The notes under the pieces are model-generated. The model was not told the origin of the DNA, did no database searches, and saw only the letters and a program-made list of their open reading frames with translations. Below are positions 53,209 through 62,698 of a stretch of DNA of 64,000 bases, piece by piece. How positions within the stretch are numbered: the first letter of the stretch is position 1; every line of letters starts with the position of its first letter. The position numbers and the translations under genes were made by a program. This DNA comes from Ketobacter sp964016105 (lineage in GTDB: Bacteria; Pseudomonadota; Gammaproteobacteria; Pseudomonadales; Ketobacteraceae), in contig CAXHEX010000003.1 in assembly GCA_964016105.1 (NCBI GenBank), positions 1 through 64,000 of the forward strand, given 5' to 3'.

Positions 53209-54555
53209 CTACAAATCAGAATCTTCTTTGTCCTTTTTAGCGCCACTGGAGTGTATTTTGCTTTTAGCAAAATGCAGACTGATAAACACCAACACCAACA
53301 CCACAGGCAACGCATAGGCTTTGGCCAAACTGGAGTTCAGAGGGAGACCATAGGCTTTCAGACCGTCGAACGCCACGCCCAACAACCCAAGCAAGTAATA
53401 GCCAATCACCACCACAGACAAACCTTCAACTGTCTGCTGTAATCGCAACTGTAGCTGGCCTCGACGATTCATGGAGGACAACACTCGCTGGTTCTGTTCC
53501 TGAATCGACAGATCCACCCGAGTTCGTAACAAACTGGTGGTTTGGTGGATTCGTTGGGATAAATCTTCCAGTCGGTCCCGAGCCGATATGCAGGTTTTAA
53601 TACCCGGTGTTAAGCGACGCTCCAAAAATTCCCGCAAACTTTGCAAGCCATCCACTGTAGTTTCGCGCAATTGATTTAAGCGATCCTGAACCAGGTCATA
53701 GTACGCTACCGAAGCGGAAAAACGAAAATTGGTATCCGAACGATGACGTTCCACTTCCGCCGCCAAATGGGAGAGCGCCTGCAACAGCTGTCGCTCATCC
53801 CGAGATTTATCAATCTCGGAAATATTCTTGTTCAACGCCGTGTGGGCGTCCACAATGGGATCAAGATCGCGCACCAGTTTACGTGCAATAGGCAAAGACA
53901 GCAGCGACATTAAACGATAGGTTTCCAATTCGTACAGGCGTTGGATAAGGCGACCTGTCTGGTATGGAGTGAGGCCCTTATTATCCACCACTATTCGGCC
54001 AAAACCATCACTGTGCAATTTGAAAGAGGTCCATACCTGAGCCTGCTCGCCCATAACCAAAGAACCAGATAAACGCTGGCCTTCAAACCAGCGCCGCAAT
54101 GTGGGCTTGTCTGGTGTTTCCTTGGCAACCACCAGGTTCACAGCCACCATAATTTTTCCTGGCATGGAGTCCAACCAATCCTTTGGAATAAACGCCAAAG
54201 CATCATCTGAAAAAGGCTTAGCTTCAGGGCAAATAAAAGTAAAATTGGCAAACTCAGTGTGGCGTTCCCAACGCAACTCGAAACCGCCAAAGTCCTGATA
54301 TAAACAAGTGGCATCTTCTGCCGGAGAAGGCACGCTGTAGCGTCGGCACAGATCGATCACATGGGCAGAAATGTTTTGGGGTTTATCATCCAGCATTACA
54401 GTGAAATGGGTAACCTGACAACCACCTTCAATCACCGGTGAAGGTCGATTGTGTAACTCATCATAGAGTGCGGCACGCATGGGATGGACCCGGAGGGACA
54501 CCGTGGGTGTTTTAACCTCAGGAGCTGCAGTTTCTAATGGAACATCATTTGGCAC
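53209..54555 (-). CDS. DUF3422 family membrane-anchored protein
   Basis: The 448-residue product matches the DUF3422 pattern: an N-terminal lead into HPMRAALYDELHNRPSP, a mixed domain, a long helical and probably coiled-coil region (about 230-370), and two C-terminal membrane helices (about 383-405 and 415-435). Orientation suggests a cytosolic body anchored in the inner membrane. Function is unknown. It stands alone, convergent to hoxW and divergent from the GAF-EAL gene. Confidence 0.83.
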   Translation of the reverse strand: MPNDVPLETAAPEVKTPTVSLRVHPMRAALYDELHNRPSPVIEGGCQVTHFTVMLDDKPQNISAHVIDLCRRYSVPSPAEDATCLYQDFGGFELRWERHTEFANFTFICPEAKPFSDDALAFIPKDWLDSMPGKIMVAVNLVVAKETPDKPTLRRWFEGQRLSGSLVMGEQAQVWTSFKLHSDGFGRIVVDNKGLTPYQTGRLIQRLYELETYRLMSLLSLPIARKLVRDLDPIVDAHTALNKNISEIDKSRDERQLLQALSHLAAEVERHRSDTNFRFSASVAYYDLVQDRLNQLRETTVDGLQSLREFLERRLTPGIKTCISARDRLEDLSQRIHQTTSLLRTRVDLSIQEQNQRVLSSMNRRGQLQLRLQQTVEGLSVVVIGYYLLGLLGVAFDGLKAYGLPLNSSLAKAYALPVVLVLVFISLHFAKSKIHSSGAKKDKEDSDL

Positions 54556-54770
54556 GGATAGCTAAGCCTTTATAAACACTGATCCTCGGATAATAACCAA
54601 TGAACAACTAATGTACAGAAGTTTTGTGGATATACTGCCAGCGTGACCTGTCAGTCACGGCGATGAATCCGTAACCACTGCTTTCGCAACAAGCGACCGG
54701 GCTTGAATAAACAGGTTAGCACGAACTATAGTACAGGGACCGTAACGAACATGGAAAAAAACTGCGGACG

Positions 54771-56030
54771 ATGAAAGGATTATCAGACGGTGACATACGC
54801 ACCCCTCCACTACTAATCAAAAAGTTACTGCAGAAAGTACTGTTCACCGCCAGAGAATTTCTACACATGGAGGTGGCGTTCATATCCGAATTTAAAAACG
54901 GTTATCGCGTATTTAAGTTGGTGGATACAAAGTTACATGTTGAAAAGATTTTGTCTGTGGATGACTCTGACCCCTTGGAGGAATCCTATTGCATCAGGGT
55001 GGTGGATGGCCGCCTACCCCAACTCATGCAAAACGCAACTGATGTGGCTGAGGCTCTTAAACTACCGGTAACCACCAGCCTACCTGTTGGAGCTCATTTA
55101 AGTGTTCCCATTTTTCTTGAAGACGGTAGTGTTTACGGCACCTTCTGCTGCTTTAGCCGCTACCCGGATCATTCTTTAACCGAACGAGATTTAGACGTAA
55201 TGCAAGCGTATGGAAACCTTGCCTCAACCTTAATAAGTTACTTTATCACAGAAGATATTGAACGCTTAGCCAGTCGGCGGCAAATTTCCACAATAATTGC
55301 CCAACAACAGTTCCATCCGGTCTATCAAGGAATATACCACCTAAAAAACATGAACACCGTGGGTTATGAAGCACTGACACGGTTTGATTGTGTAAGCGAA
55401 CTCACCACTGAAGACTGGTTTAACGAAGCCAGCAATGTGGGCATGGCAAACGAGCTGGAATGGGCTGCGGCATCAAGAGCCATGGCAGATCTATCCAAGA
55501 TTAATCAGCAACAATTTTTATCCATTAATTTATCACCGGATGTGCTACTGAATAACCCATCAGTGGAATCGCTCTTGGGTGACCGTTTAAACCAAATTGT
55601 AATTGAAATTACAGAACATAAAAAAATTCAAGATTACAGCGCCATCGCCCGAGTTCTTGCGCCCCTTCGTAGCAAAGGTTTGCGACTCGCCGTGGATGAT
55701 GCCGGCGCGGGTTTCGCCAGCTTACGCCATATTCTACAGTTACAACCGGACATCATTAAACTTGATAGAAGCCTGATTCATAACTTAGACCGAGATAATG
55801 CAGAACTTGCCCTGGCAAACGCGTTAGTGACGTTTGCTAATTCCACCGGGGCCGACATCATTGCAGAAGGAGTAGAATCAAAAGGAGAGTTAGCCGCACT
55901 GAAAAACCTCGGCGTGAAACTGGCTCAGGGATATCTTTTGGCTCGACCAGGGCCCTTGCAAAACTCAAATACAAGCGCCCAAGAAGTTCAGCAAAAAAAC
56001 TACAACATGGCACCTAAACATGGCGCCTAA
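54771..56030 (+). CDS. GAF-EAL cyclic-di-GMP phosphodiesterase
   Basis: The 419-residue product has a GAF-like sensor domain (about 20-165; GAHLSVPIFLEDGSVYGTFCCFS) and an EAL domain (about 185-405). EAL-family catalytic residues are present: GYEALTRF, the Glu of VIEITEH, the Asp pair in AVDDAGAGF, the Lys of IIKLDRS and the Glu of IAEGVES. The usual DDFG is DDAG, a tolerated change. It probably degrades cyclic-di-GMP. A seven-codon frame ends over its ATG. Convergent to the PcfJ gene. Confidence 0.9.
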   Translation: MKGLSDGDIRTPPLLIKKLLQKVLFTAREFLHMEVAFISEFKNGYRVFKLVDTKLHVEKILSVDDSDPLEESYCIRVVDGRLPQLMQNATDVAEALKLPVTTSLPVGAHLSVPIFLEDGSVYGTFCCFSRYPDHSLTERDLDVMQAYGNLASTLISYFITEDIERLASRRQISTIIAQQQFHPVYQGIYHLKNMNTVGYEALTRFDCVSELTTEDWFNEASNVGMANELEWAAASRAMADLSKINQQQFLSINLSPDVLLNNPSVESLLGDRLNQIVIEITEHKKIQDYSAIARVLAPLRSKGLRLAVDDAGAGFASLRHILQLQPDIIKLDRSLIHNLDRDNAELALANALVTFANSTGADIIAEGVESKGELAALKNLGVKLAQGYLLARPGPLQNSNTSAQEVQQKNYNMAPKHGA

Positions 56031-56043
56031 ATAGTCTCCTGCC

Positions 56044-57516
56044 TCAAAACACCAAACTTATCCATTGGTTAATTACCCTCTTTTCTTGCCCGGTGGGATG
56101 CCGGTTCTGTAACCCCCGTGCCTGCACCAAAGCGAAGTTGCTTGGATCCAATTGCAGGGTTAAGTGCCGAACATTCTGTTTGCGTAAAGAAAAAATAATA
56201 GCGTTGCCAGCAGCGCAAGTGGCTGCATAGTTAACCACACAGTGATGCAGCTCCCTACCTTCCCGGTAGAGTTGTTGTCCACTGCATATTTCCTCAACAC
56301 TCCATCGCTGCCCTGTTTCGTCAATCAGACAACAATCATAACCATGATTGCTCCAGCTGTACTGAACCCAAGGGCGCAATTTTAACTGAGCGTAGGCTGC
56401 ACTCTGTTCCAAAACTGGCCCAATACGCCGCCCTTTCCAGGAAAAGCCCGTAGCATCAGCCGCCGGTGGCTCGTTGTATTTCTGGTGGGCCCAATCAAGA
56501 ATATCGCCACACTGTTGATTGGTTATATCACGGCCATTGTTAACAAGCCATTTAACCGTATCGAACCAAAACCTGCGAAAAGATTCACTATCGGTGATTT
56601 CCGTTGGATCAATAACATAGCCCCAATGGCCACACAATCGATTGAAAAGCTCCGTATCGCCACCCAGGCGAGAAACTTCAGCATGCATACTCATTTCCAA
56701 TGGCGACAAACCATCAGGTGCGGCGTATAAAAAATGCTGGAACTTTGATGAAACCTGCCAATTATATAGTCGACTGGCTCGTTTTAAGCTCCCCCCCTGG
56801 GACAGAATTAGATGCCAGATAATCCACTTTAACTGAAGCAGGTCCAACTGGGTGTTCCATTCGAGCTGCAGACGAAGCGGCGCATCAAATTGCTCCAACA
56901 AATGCGAGAACAAAGAACAATCCCCTTGACCGTCCCAGGAGTCCGGTTTGCGCACCCAAAAGGGTGCAAACAAAAGTAATCGAATCGCTCCTTCTCGAGA
57001 AATTTGAAACTTGTCAGGGCGACCCACGGCCCGGCGTAACCCCTCAATATCAGACCCAGCGGCGGTGGCATGGCGGATAACCGTGCGCAACTCATCAATA
57101 GCTATAGATCCATCCAACAGACCTTGAATAAACCGGCTGAACTCAAAAACTCTTTCCTCCACCGAGACCTGTTGCTCTGGCTGTTGCACTTCCGTCGGCT
57201 CTCTAGCAGGCAAAAATGCCTGCAGATCTGAAAACCGCGACTGCTGTGGCAAAAACATCTCTTCTAAACAGGACAACACCGCATATTCTGAAAGGCTACC
57301 ATCGTAACCATAGTAATACTCATAAGGGTCGTAATCCCAATCTGTGTCTTCCTCGCAAAGCGGCTCATAGCTATCCAGCGAAGACGAAAAGGGCTGCTTA
57401 CCCAGGCCCATTTGAACTACCGGATCCTGCTGGCGCTGTCGAATATAGCGCTGACGCCAGCGGTTAGGAGCCAAGTGCCGACGTTTTGGCATTTTATGGT
57501 TGGATTGAATGTTCAT
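56044..57516 (-). CDS. PcfJ-domain protein
   Basis: The 490-residue product has a basic N-terminus (KMPKRRHLAPNRWRQRYIRQRQQ), an acidic Tyr/Asp-rich stretch (DWDYDPYEYYYGYDGS), and a C-terminal PcfJ-like domain. That domain has the characteristic EGRELHHCVVNYAATCAAGNAIIFSLRK followed by VRHLTLQLD and NRHPTGQEKRVINQW. PcfJ was named from conjugative plasmids, but chromosomal copies exist in gammaproteobacteria and their function is unknown. No mobile genes are nearby. A tiny Cys-pair ORF is divergent from it at 57565. Confidence 0.78.
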   Translation of the reverse strand: MNIQSNHKMPKRRHLAPNRWRQRYIRQRQQDPVVQMGLGKQPFSSSLDSYEPLCEEDTDWDYDPYEYYYGYDGSLSEYAVLSCLEEMFLPQQSRFSDLQAFLPAREPTEVQQPEQQVSVEERVFEFSRFIQGLLDGSIAIDELRTVIRHATAAGSDIEGLRRAVGRPDKFQISREGAIRLLLFAPFWVRKPDSWDGQGDCSLFSHLLEQFDAPLRLQLEWNTQLDLLQLKWIIWHLILSQGGSLKRASRLYNWQVSSKFQHFLYAAPDGLSPLEMSMHAEVSRLGGDTELFNRLCGHWGYVIDPTEITDSESFRRFWFDTVKWLVNNGRDITNQQCGDILDWAHQKYNEPPAADATGFSWKGRRIGPVLEQSAAYAQLKLRPWVQYSWSNHGYDCCLIDETGQRWSVEEICSGQQLYREGRELHHCVVNYAATCAAGNAIIFSLRKQNVRHLTLQLDPSNFALVQARGLQNRHPTGQEKRVINQWISLVF

Positions 57517-57564
57517 CTTTCTATCACTTTGTATTTAGCGAAGCCTTACAGGAGGCAAATAACG

Positions 57565-57681
57565 TTGGATGCATTTGACGGACAAGAATGGGTTGATAGA
57601 AATAATGCCGTTAAAAAATTGAAATACTGCTCAAACTGCCGTAATCCGCTCCCCGTAAGCGCTGGATACGAATCAGCCTAG
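57565..57681 (+). CDS. Candidate 38-residue protein with a CxxC pair (TTG start)
   Basis: A perfect AGGAGG (57550-57555) lies nine bases before a TTG at 57565, which opens a frame of 38 codons to TAG at 57681. The product starts MDAFDGQEWVDRN and has YCSNCRNPLP near the middle, a possible half zinc-ribbon. It starts in the 5' gap of the PcfJ gene (divergent) and overlaps the convergent 3' end of the GGDEF-EAL gene by 4 bp. No family is recognised. The strong ribosome site and sensible composition support it; the short length and TTG weaken it. Confidence 0.45.
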   Translation: MDAFDGQEWVDRNNAVKKLKYCSNCRNPLPVSAGYESA

Positions 57682-60566
57682 CCCTCCGCCTTGCCCTCTC
57701 CCTGGACTTCGCCCCAAAGCGTTTCGAAGTATTCCGGTCGGCTTATGTGATAGCCCTGGGCGTAATCCACCTTGAGCAAATGAAGAATTTCTAGAATTGC
57801 CTCATTCTCCACAAATTCTGCCACGGTCTGCAAACCAAATACTTTTGCCACTTCTACCACAGCTCTCACCAGTGCTTGGTCTTCTGGTTCATCTTCAAGG
57901 TGGCGAATAAAGGAGCCGTCGATTTTGACCAAGTCAATGGGAAGCTGCTTAATGTGGTAAATGGAGGAAAACCCAACACCAAAGTCATCCAGGGCAAATT
58001 TACAGCCCAGCTTTTTTATATCTCGCATTTTGTTGGCAGTGGCAACCCCATCTTCAAGGGCTGAGGTCTCGGTGATTTCAAAAATGATTTCCGCTGGATT
58101 GACTTGATACTCTCTTAGCTTTTTTGCAATAGATTGATATAACGTGGGGTTGCGAAACGATATTCCAGACAAATTTATAGCGAAGGTCGCATTAATGGAA
58201 CGCGACTCCAACTGTCTTTTGTAAGCTAACACCTTGTCCACAATTCGCAAATCCACTTCTTGAATTAAGCCAGATGCCTCTGCTGATTGAATAAATTTAA
58301 AGGTAGGCAACAACTGACCTGTTTCATCCGATACCCTTAAAAGCGCCTCATAATGGGAAACCGTCCCAGTGGAAATGGTTTGTATGGGCTGAAATGCCAC
58401 TTGCAGAGTATCTTTTGACAGCGCTTCTTTTACCATTTCATTCCAGTACACACGCTCATGGGTACGCTCACGATCCTGCTCCGCCGGGGAGTAGATGTGC
58501 CATCCGTTACGTCCTGATGCCTTCGCCTGATACATCGCTATGTCGGCATTAGCAACCAACTCATCAGTGAACTCGCCGTGCTCAGGAAATAATGCCACAC
58601 CGATACTGGTTGAAACCCGGTGTACCCGATCCGTGCCCAGTACTTCAATACCCGTTAAAGCCTCGCATAACCGTGATGCCACTGTGGTTACCGCTGATTC
58701 ATCCACTTCGCGTATCAACATGGCAAACTCGTCGCCACCCAGTCTGAAGATAAGATCAGTGTCTCGCGCTTCTATTCGTAAACGCTCTGAAACTCGGCGT
58801 AGCAGCTCGTCACCTACTTTATGACCACTGGTATCGTTCACATCCTTAAACTGATCCAGATCGAAAAATAAAATGGCACCGGGACGATTGTATCTTTTCG
58901 CATGGGAAATGGATTTTTGTAGTTCCTCTCCAAATCGCCGGCGGTTAAATAAGCCTGTCAGAGGGTCATGGGTGGCAAGCCAACCAAGACGATCTTCCGC
59001 TTCCTTGCGCTCACTGATATCCAGTGCAATGCTCAGTATTTGCTGATCAATTTTAGCCCCAGGAAGCAGGGAGTGATGCCACGACATATGGCGGCTGGAA
59101 CCATCATTGCACACCATGGCGGATTCATGGTGTAACTCATGGCGTGCGCCATGAGCCAATTCATTTAGTTGGAAACGGATATCTGGGAGATTTTCATCAT
59201 GGGGTAATAGGCGATAAAAAGTATGACCCACCAGCTGTTTCAGATCAAACCCAGTCATCCTGGTGCAATGTTGATTTACCAGGGTAACAACACCGTTACG
59301 ATCTTGAGTTAAAATAACCGCGTGAGCCGTATCCAAAATACTTTGAACAAACTGCTTTTCTGTTTGCAGGTCCTCACTGCGCAACTCCAGCTCTTCAGCA
59401 CGAGTCCGAAGTTCTCGCTCTAGATCCTCTAATTGATGGGATAAATTAACTGCTGCACTGATCAAGATGTCGCTTTCATCTGCAAAGCGCTGGTCGCGCT
59501 TGAAGGAGGCCAGTTGATGTCTTACCTGCCCCAGCTTTTCAGTGGCCAATTGAGGCAGTTTTGATGCGACGGTGCGCAACCGGTTTAGCGCCCCCCAGAG
59601 CGTGATGAGCAACATCAGCTCGGCAAAAATCAACGCTGCCAAACCAAAAATAAATCCGGTTCGTTGTTGTGCCTGATTAGCTAATATCTCAGGGCTAATA
59701 TCAGTAATAAAAAACAATTCACCTTGACGGGGAAACACTGCACCTCGGAGAGGACGAAGCAATACTTCGCGATAGGTATTCCCACTGCTTTGCTCCGTCA
59801 AACCACTGTAAACCTGGCCACGGCTATGTTGAGAAGACAAATCCCTGAGTAGTTCCAACTGCTGTGATTCAGTGGAATTCACGTTCAGATCAGTGCCCCA
59901 GGCCTCAATAAAATCACTTTCTTGGGTGCGCCGCTGGTCACGCCGAATTGCCAAAATCAACTCTGAATTACTGACAGCTTCAAACCGCTTAACTACCTGA
60001 TCCAATCGAGCGCCAAACACCACCATGCCGTTTCCCCAGCCTTGAATTAGCAGAGGCACGGCCACGTATATTTCACAGGTTTCAAAACAGGACAACGCCG
60101 ATCGCGGCTGTCTGTCCAGTTGGAATTTTTCCATCAGATCCGGGGGAATGCTGGGATCTCCCTGCCACAGCAATATGCGGTCTTGGGGCGAAAAAACCAC
60201 AAGGGACGTAATGTCACTATCCTGGGTAAGCCGCTGCCAGAAAGGCTCAACTGCCTGTTCTATGATGGTGGAATCTGCCCCAAGTATGGCTTGCTGAACA
60301 CCCTGTATCTGCGGCAACAAACGCCCGTAAGACTCAATGATAGTTTGCTGGTGACGCAATAACGCCTCGAATTGCCCCACATAACGTTGAGCCCGCTCTT
60401 TACTGAGCGCATTAAGTTGAACTTGGCCAGAATAGCGAGTGAAAAACAGAAAAACCGAGAATACTATTACCAACAGAGCGCTGGTTAAAATCAAAGCGCG
60501 CCACTTCAGGCTAATAAAGCGCTTGCCAGTCAAGGTAACGTTGCCATTCATGGGTTTAGTCATCAA
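57678..60566 (-). CDS. Membrane-bound PAS-GGDEF-EAL signalling protein
   Basis: The 962-residue product has an N-terminal membrane helix (about 25-45), a periplasmic sensor region of about 250 residues, and a second helix (about 303-325). A coiled linker follows, then a PAS domain (about 410-520; LDTAHAVILTQDRNGVVTLVNQH), a GGDEF domain with intact RLGGDEFAML and an RxxD inhibitory site (RDTD), and an EAL domain with YEALLRV, EITETSA, DDFGVGFSS, VKIDGS and AEFVEN. Both catalytic sets look complete, so it could be bifunctional. Divergent partners are absent; hda lies 19 bp upstream on the same strand. Confidence 0.92.
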   Translation of the reverse strand: MMTKPMNGNVTLTGKRFISLKWRALILTSALLVIVFSVFLFFTRYSGQVQLNALSKERAQRYVGQFEALLRHQQTIIESYGRLLPQIQGVQQAILGADSTIIEQAVEPFWQRLTQDSDITSLVVFSPQDRILLWQGDPSIPPDLMEKFQLDRQPRSALSCFETCEIYVAVPLLIQGWGNGMVVFGARLDQVVKRFEAVSNSELILAIRRDQRRTQESDFIEAWGTDLNVNSTESQQLELLRDLSSQHSRGQVYSGLTEQSSGNTYREVLLRPLRGAVFPRQGELFFITDISPEILANQAQQRTGFIFGLAALIFAELMLLITLWGALNRLRTVASKLPQLATEKLGQVRHQLASFKRDQRFADESDILISAAVNLSHQLEDLERELRTRAEELELRSEDLQTEKQFVQSILDTAHAVILTQDRNGVVTLVNQHCTRMTGFDLKQLVGHTFYRLLPHDENLPDIRFQLNELAHGARHELHHESAMVCNDGSSRHMSWHHSLLPGAKIDQQILSIALDISERKEAEDRLGWLATHDPLTGLFNRRRFGEELQKSISHAKRYNRPGAILFFDLDQFKDVNDTSGHKVGDELLRRVSERLRIEARDTDLIFRLGGDEFAMLIREVDESAVTTVASRLCEALTGIEVLGTDRVHRVSTSIGVALFPEHGEFTDELVANADIAMYQAKASGRNGWHIYSPAEQDRERTHERVYWNEMVKEALSKDTLQVAFQPIQTISTGTVSHYEALLRVSDETGQLLPTFKFIQSAEASGLIQEVDLRIVDKVLAYKRQLESRSINATFAINLSGISFRNPTLYQSIAKKLREYQVNPAEIIFEITETSALEDGVATANKMRDIKKLGCKFALDDFGVGFSSIYHIKQLPIDLVKIDGSFIRHLEDEPEDQALVRAVVEVAKVFGLQTVAEFVENEAILEILHLLKVDYAQGYHISRPEYFETLWGEVQGEGKAEG

Positions 60567-60585
60567 TTTAGTATAGATGACAGAA

Positions 60586-61284
60586 TTACCAGCCCATTAC
60601 CTTTTTCACGAAAGGGATTGTTATTACGCGCTTTTCTTGGAGGGAACAGTGATCAAGCTGCCCTAGTACCTGAAGCAGCGCTGTAGTACTGCGGTCAGAG
60701 CGAGAAAGAATATAAGAGACCACATCCGGTGAGAGTGCAAACCCCTTCTGCTCTGCACCCTTGCTTAATAGTTCAACACGGGCGGGGTCACTTAAGGGTT
60801 TAACCTGATAGATTTCCATGGAACAAAGCCTCGACACCAAATCAGGTATCTCTGCCTGAAAATGATTGGGCGCACATGGAGCGCTCAACAGCAGACTATG
60901 CCCTTGATCTCGAAGTTTATTGAACAGGTGAAACAGGGACTCTTCCCACTCCCTTTGCCCTACAATCAGACCAATATCATCGACGGCTACCAATTGCTGA
61001 TCGCTCAGTTCTTGCAACACCGAGGGTGCCAGGGACTGCAACTCGTGCCCACTAACGTAAAAAACAGAGCGGCCTTTTTCATGCCAAAATTGACAGCTGG
61101 CTTGCAACAAATGGCTTTTGCCAGTCTCTCTGCCACCCCACAGGTATAATCCAGCCTGGGGCTTATACATAAAGCGGCGTAGCCGGTGCACCACCTGCTC
61201 ATTACCCATCTCCACAAAATTGCGAAAATCCAGGTAGGTCTTGGTGGACAAATTAAGGGGCAACTGTGGATGCGGGTTATCCAT
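60586..61284 (-). CDS. hda: DnaA regulatory inactivator Hda
   Basis: Hda binds the sliding clamp and promotes hydrolysis of DnaA-bound ATP after initiation. The 232-residue product has an N-terminal clamp-binding motif QLPLNL, followed by an AAA+ domain with Walker A LWGGRETGKSHLL, a Walker B-like LVAVDDIGLI and a C-terminal helical lid. It lacks the DNA-binding domain IV of DnaA. It lies between DUF2066 and the GGDEF-EAL gene, in the standard neighbourhood near purMN. Confidence 0.95.
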   Translation of the reverse strand: MDNPHPQLPLNLSTKTYLDFRNFVEMGNEQVVHRLRRFMYKPQAGLYLWGGRETGKSHLLQASCQFWHEKGRSVFYVSGHELQSLAPSVLQELSDQQLVAVDDIGLIVGQREWEESLFHLFNKLRDQGHSLLLSAPCAPNHFQAEIPDLVSRLCSMEIYQVKPLSDPARVELLSKGAEQKGFALSPDVVSYILSRSDRSTTALLQVLGQLDHCSLQEKRVITIPFVKKVMGW

Positions 61285-61344
61285 TATGTTATCCCTCCAA
61301 CTAGCACAGCATTTGGTAGATGCTCTCTCGATCTCATTAAGATG

Positions 61345-62541
61345 TTACGCGCCTTGCCATTTATAGCTGAGCGTCGGTAAGACAGGCTGTGCCGGGGCCT
61401 GATCGGGCTGTGCATCGATCAGGGCTGGATCTCCACCCTCCGTAGATTCAGGGGTAGTGTCCGCATCGGATTGTTCTGGCGTCGGCTCAACAAAGACGGG
61501 CTGGAAGGCTTGGGGCGCCAACCTTTTATCAAGCCGAAAGCTCTGGCGAAGGGCATCTTCGTTGCTTTCCAACGTGATTAGATATTGAACAATATCCCCT
61601 CGAACTCGCTGTACCTGGGCCTGGCGAATCGCAAGGACCCCTTCAAGATAACTACTAAGGGCCGCAAAATCTGCAAGCTGATCCACCGCACTGACCTGTA
61701 GCAGGACCTTCTGTCCCTGGTTGCCGGCTGAGGAAACAACGGCATAGGTTTCAGCCACTTTATCACTCACCTGGTTCATGATTTGAGCCACTACTGTATA
61801 GAAGTCATTACCCGATTGATCGAACCAGAACTGTTGGTTTTCCAGTAATAACATGGCGCTGATCTGGGCAGAAGATCTGGTCTGACGCAATTTGGCGACC
61901 AGCACCACATCGGGGCTATAGCGCTGTGATGCAGAATTAATTTGCTTTTGGAACATGCCCCACACGTCGCCAGTGCTGATTTGATTGGAATCCCTGGAAT
62001 CCATTAGTGGCAGGGCCAAGGGTAAACCGCGGTCCTGGGCAAGATTCTCCACCCAAGAGCGAACCTGTGAGCGGCTGTTTGCCCCCAATAAACGACGACC
62101 GGAACCCTGATCCACTGCAGCCCAGAGTAGCATTTGGGGCCGATTACTGGCCCAAATGGGCAAACCAAGCCGGCGCAGCAATTGGTTTATGGCAGCAGGA
62201 TCGTACTCCAAATTAAGATAGATTGCTGTTTCAGGCTGATCCAGATCTTGGGAAGGCAGCTCCCGAGACTCATAACCAAACTGGATTAGGTAGCGATTGG
62301 CTTTGTTGCGCTCCGACGCCAGCTGGGCTCTACCTGCCACTTTTGAAGAGCCACTGGTTTTCACCAATACCTGGCTAAACCCCTCTTTTACCGCCCTGTT
62401 GCGCTCGGCTTCGCTGCGGTCATCCACCTTGACGGAAACCCGGTATAGCGAGTCAACCTCAACTCCATAGCTGATGGAGGGCATAAGCCCAACCCAGAGG
62501 AATAAAGCAAACGACACAACAAATCTATTGACTGAACTCAT
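61345..62541 (-). CDS. DUF2066 secreted protein
   Basis: The 398-residue product has a signal peptide (about 1-26, ending SYG). The body matches the DUF2066 pattern VSVKVDDRSEAERNRAVKEGFSQVLVKTSG near the start, with QYLITLES repeats later. The C-terminal ~55 residues are rich in Pro, Glu and Gln (EPTPEQSDADTTPES). Function is unknown. It is divergent from purM and followed by hda, the usual order in many gammaproteobacteria. Confidence 0.85.
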   Translation of the reverse strand: MSSVNRFVVSFALFLWVGLMPSISYGVEVDSLYRVSVKVDDRSEAERNRAVKEGFSQVLVKTSGSSKVAGRAQLASERNKANRYLIQFGYESRELPSQDLDQPETAIYLNLEYDPAAINQLLRRLGLPIWASNRPQMLLWAAVDQGSGRRLLGANSRSQVRSWVENLAQDRGLPLALPLMDSRDSNQISTGDVWGMFQKQINSASQRYSPDVVLVAKLRQTRSSAQISAMLLLENQQFWFDQSGNDFYTVVAQIMNQVSDKVAETYAVVSSAGNQGQKVLLQVSAVDQLADFAALSSYLEGVLAIRQAQVQRVRGDIVQYLITLESNEDALRQSFRLDKRLAPQAFQPVFVEPTPEQSDADTTPESTEGGDPALIDAQPDQAPAQPVLPTLSYKWQGA

Positions 62542-62698
62542 ATTACCCTGACAACGTCTAAAAAGAGTGGGTGGAGTTTACAACGTCAACGCAGAGGTTA
62601 AAACCGAAACAGTGTGCTTGACTCCAACTCCTGCTAGAATACGCCACCTATTTTGCCGAGATTACCTCCTTACCTTTACAGTTGTGAGCAAGCACCCT

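Noticed and set aside
56044..57516. PcfJ gene as evidence of an integrated conjugative element
   Set aside because: No integrase, relaxase, attachment repeats or transfer genes are seen nearby; PcfJ homologues occur on chromosomes.
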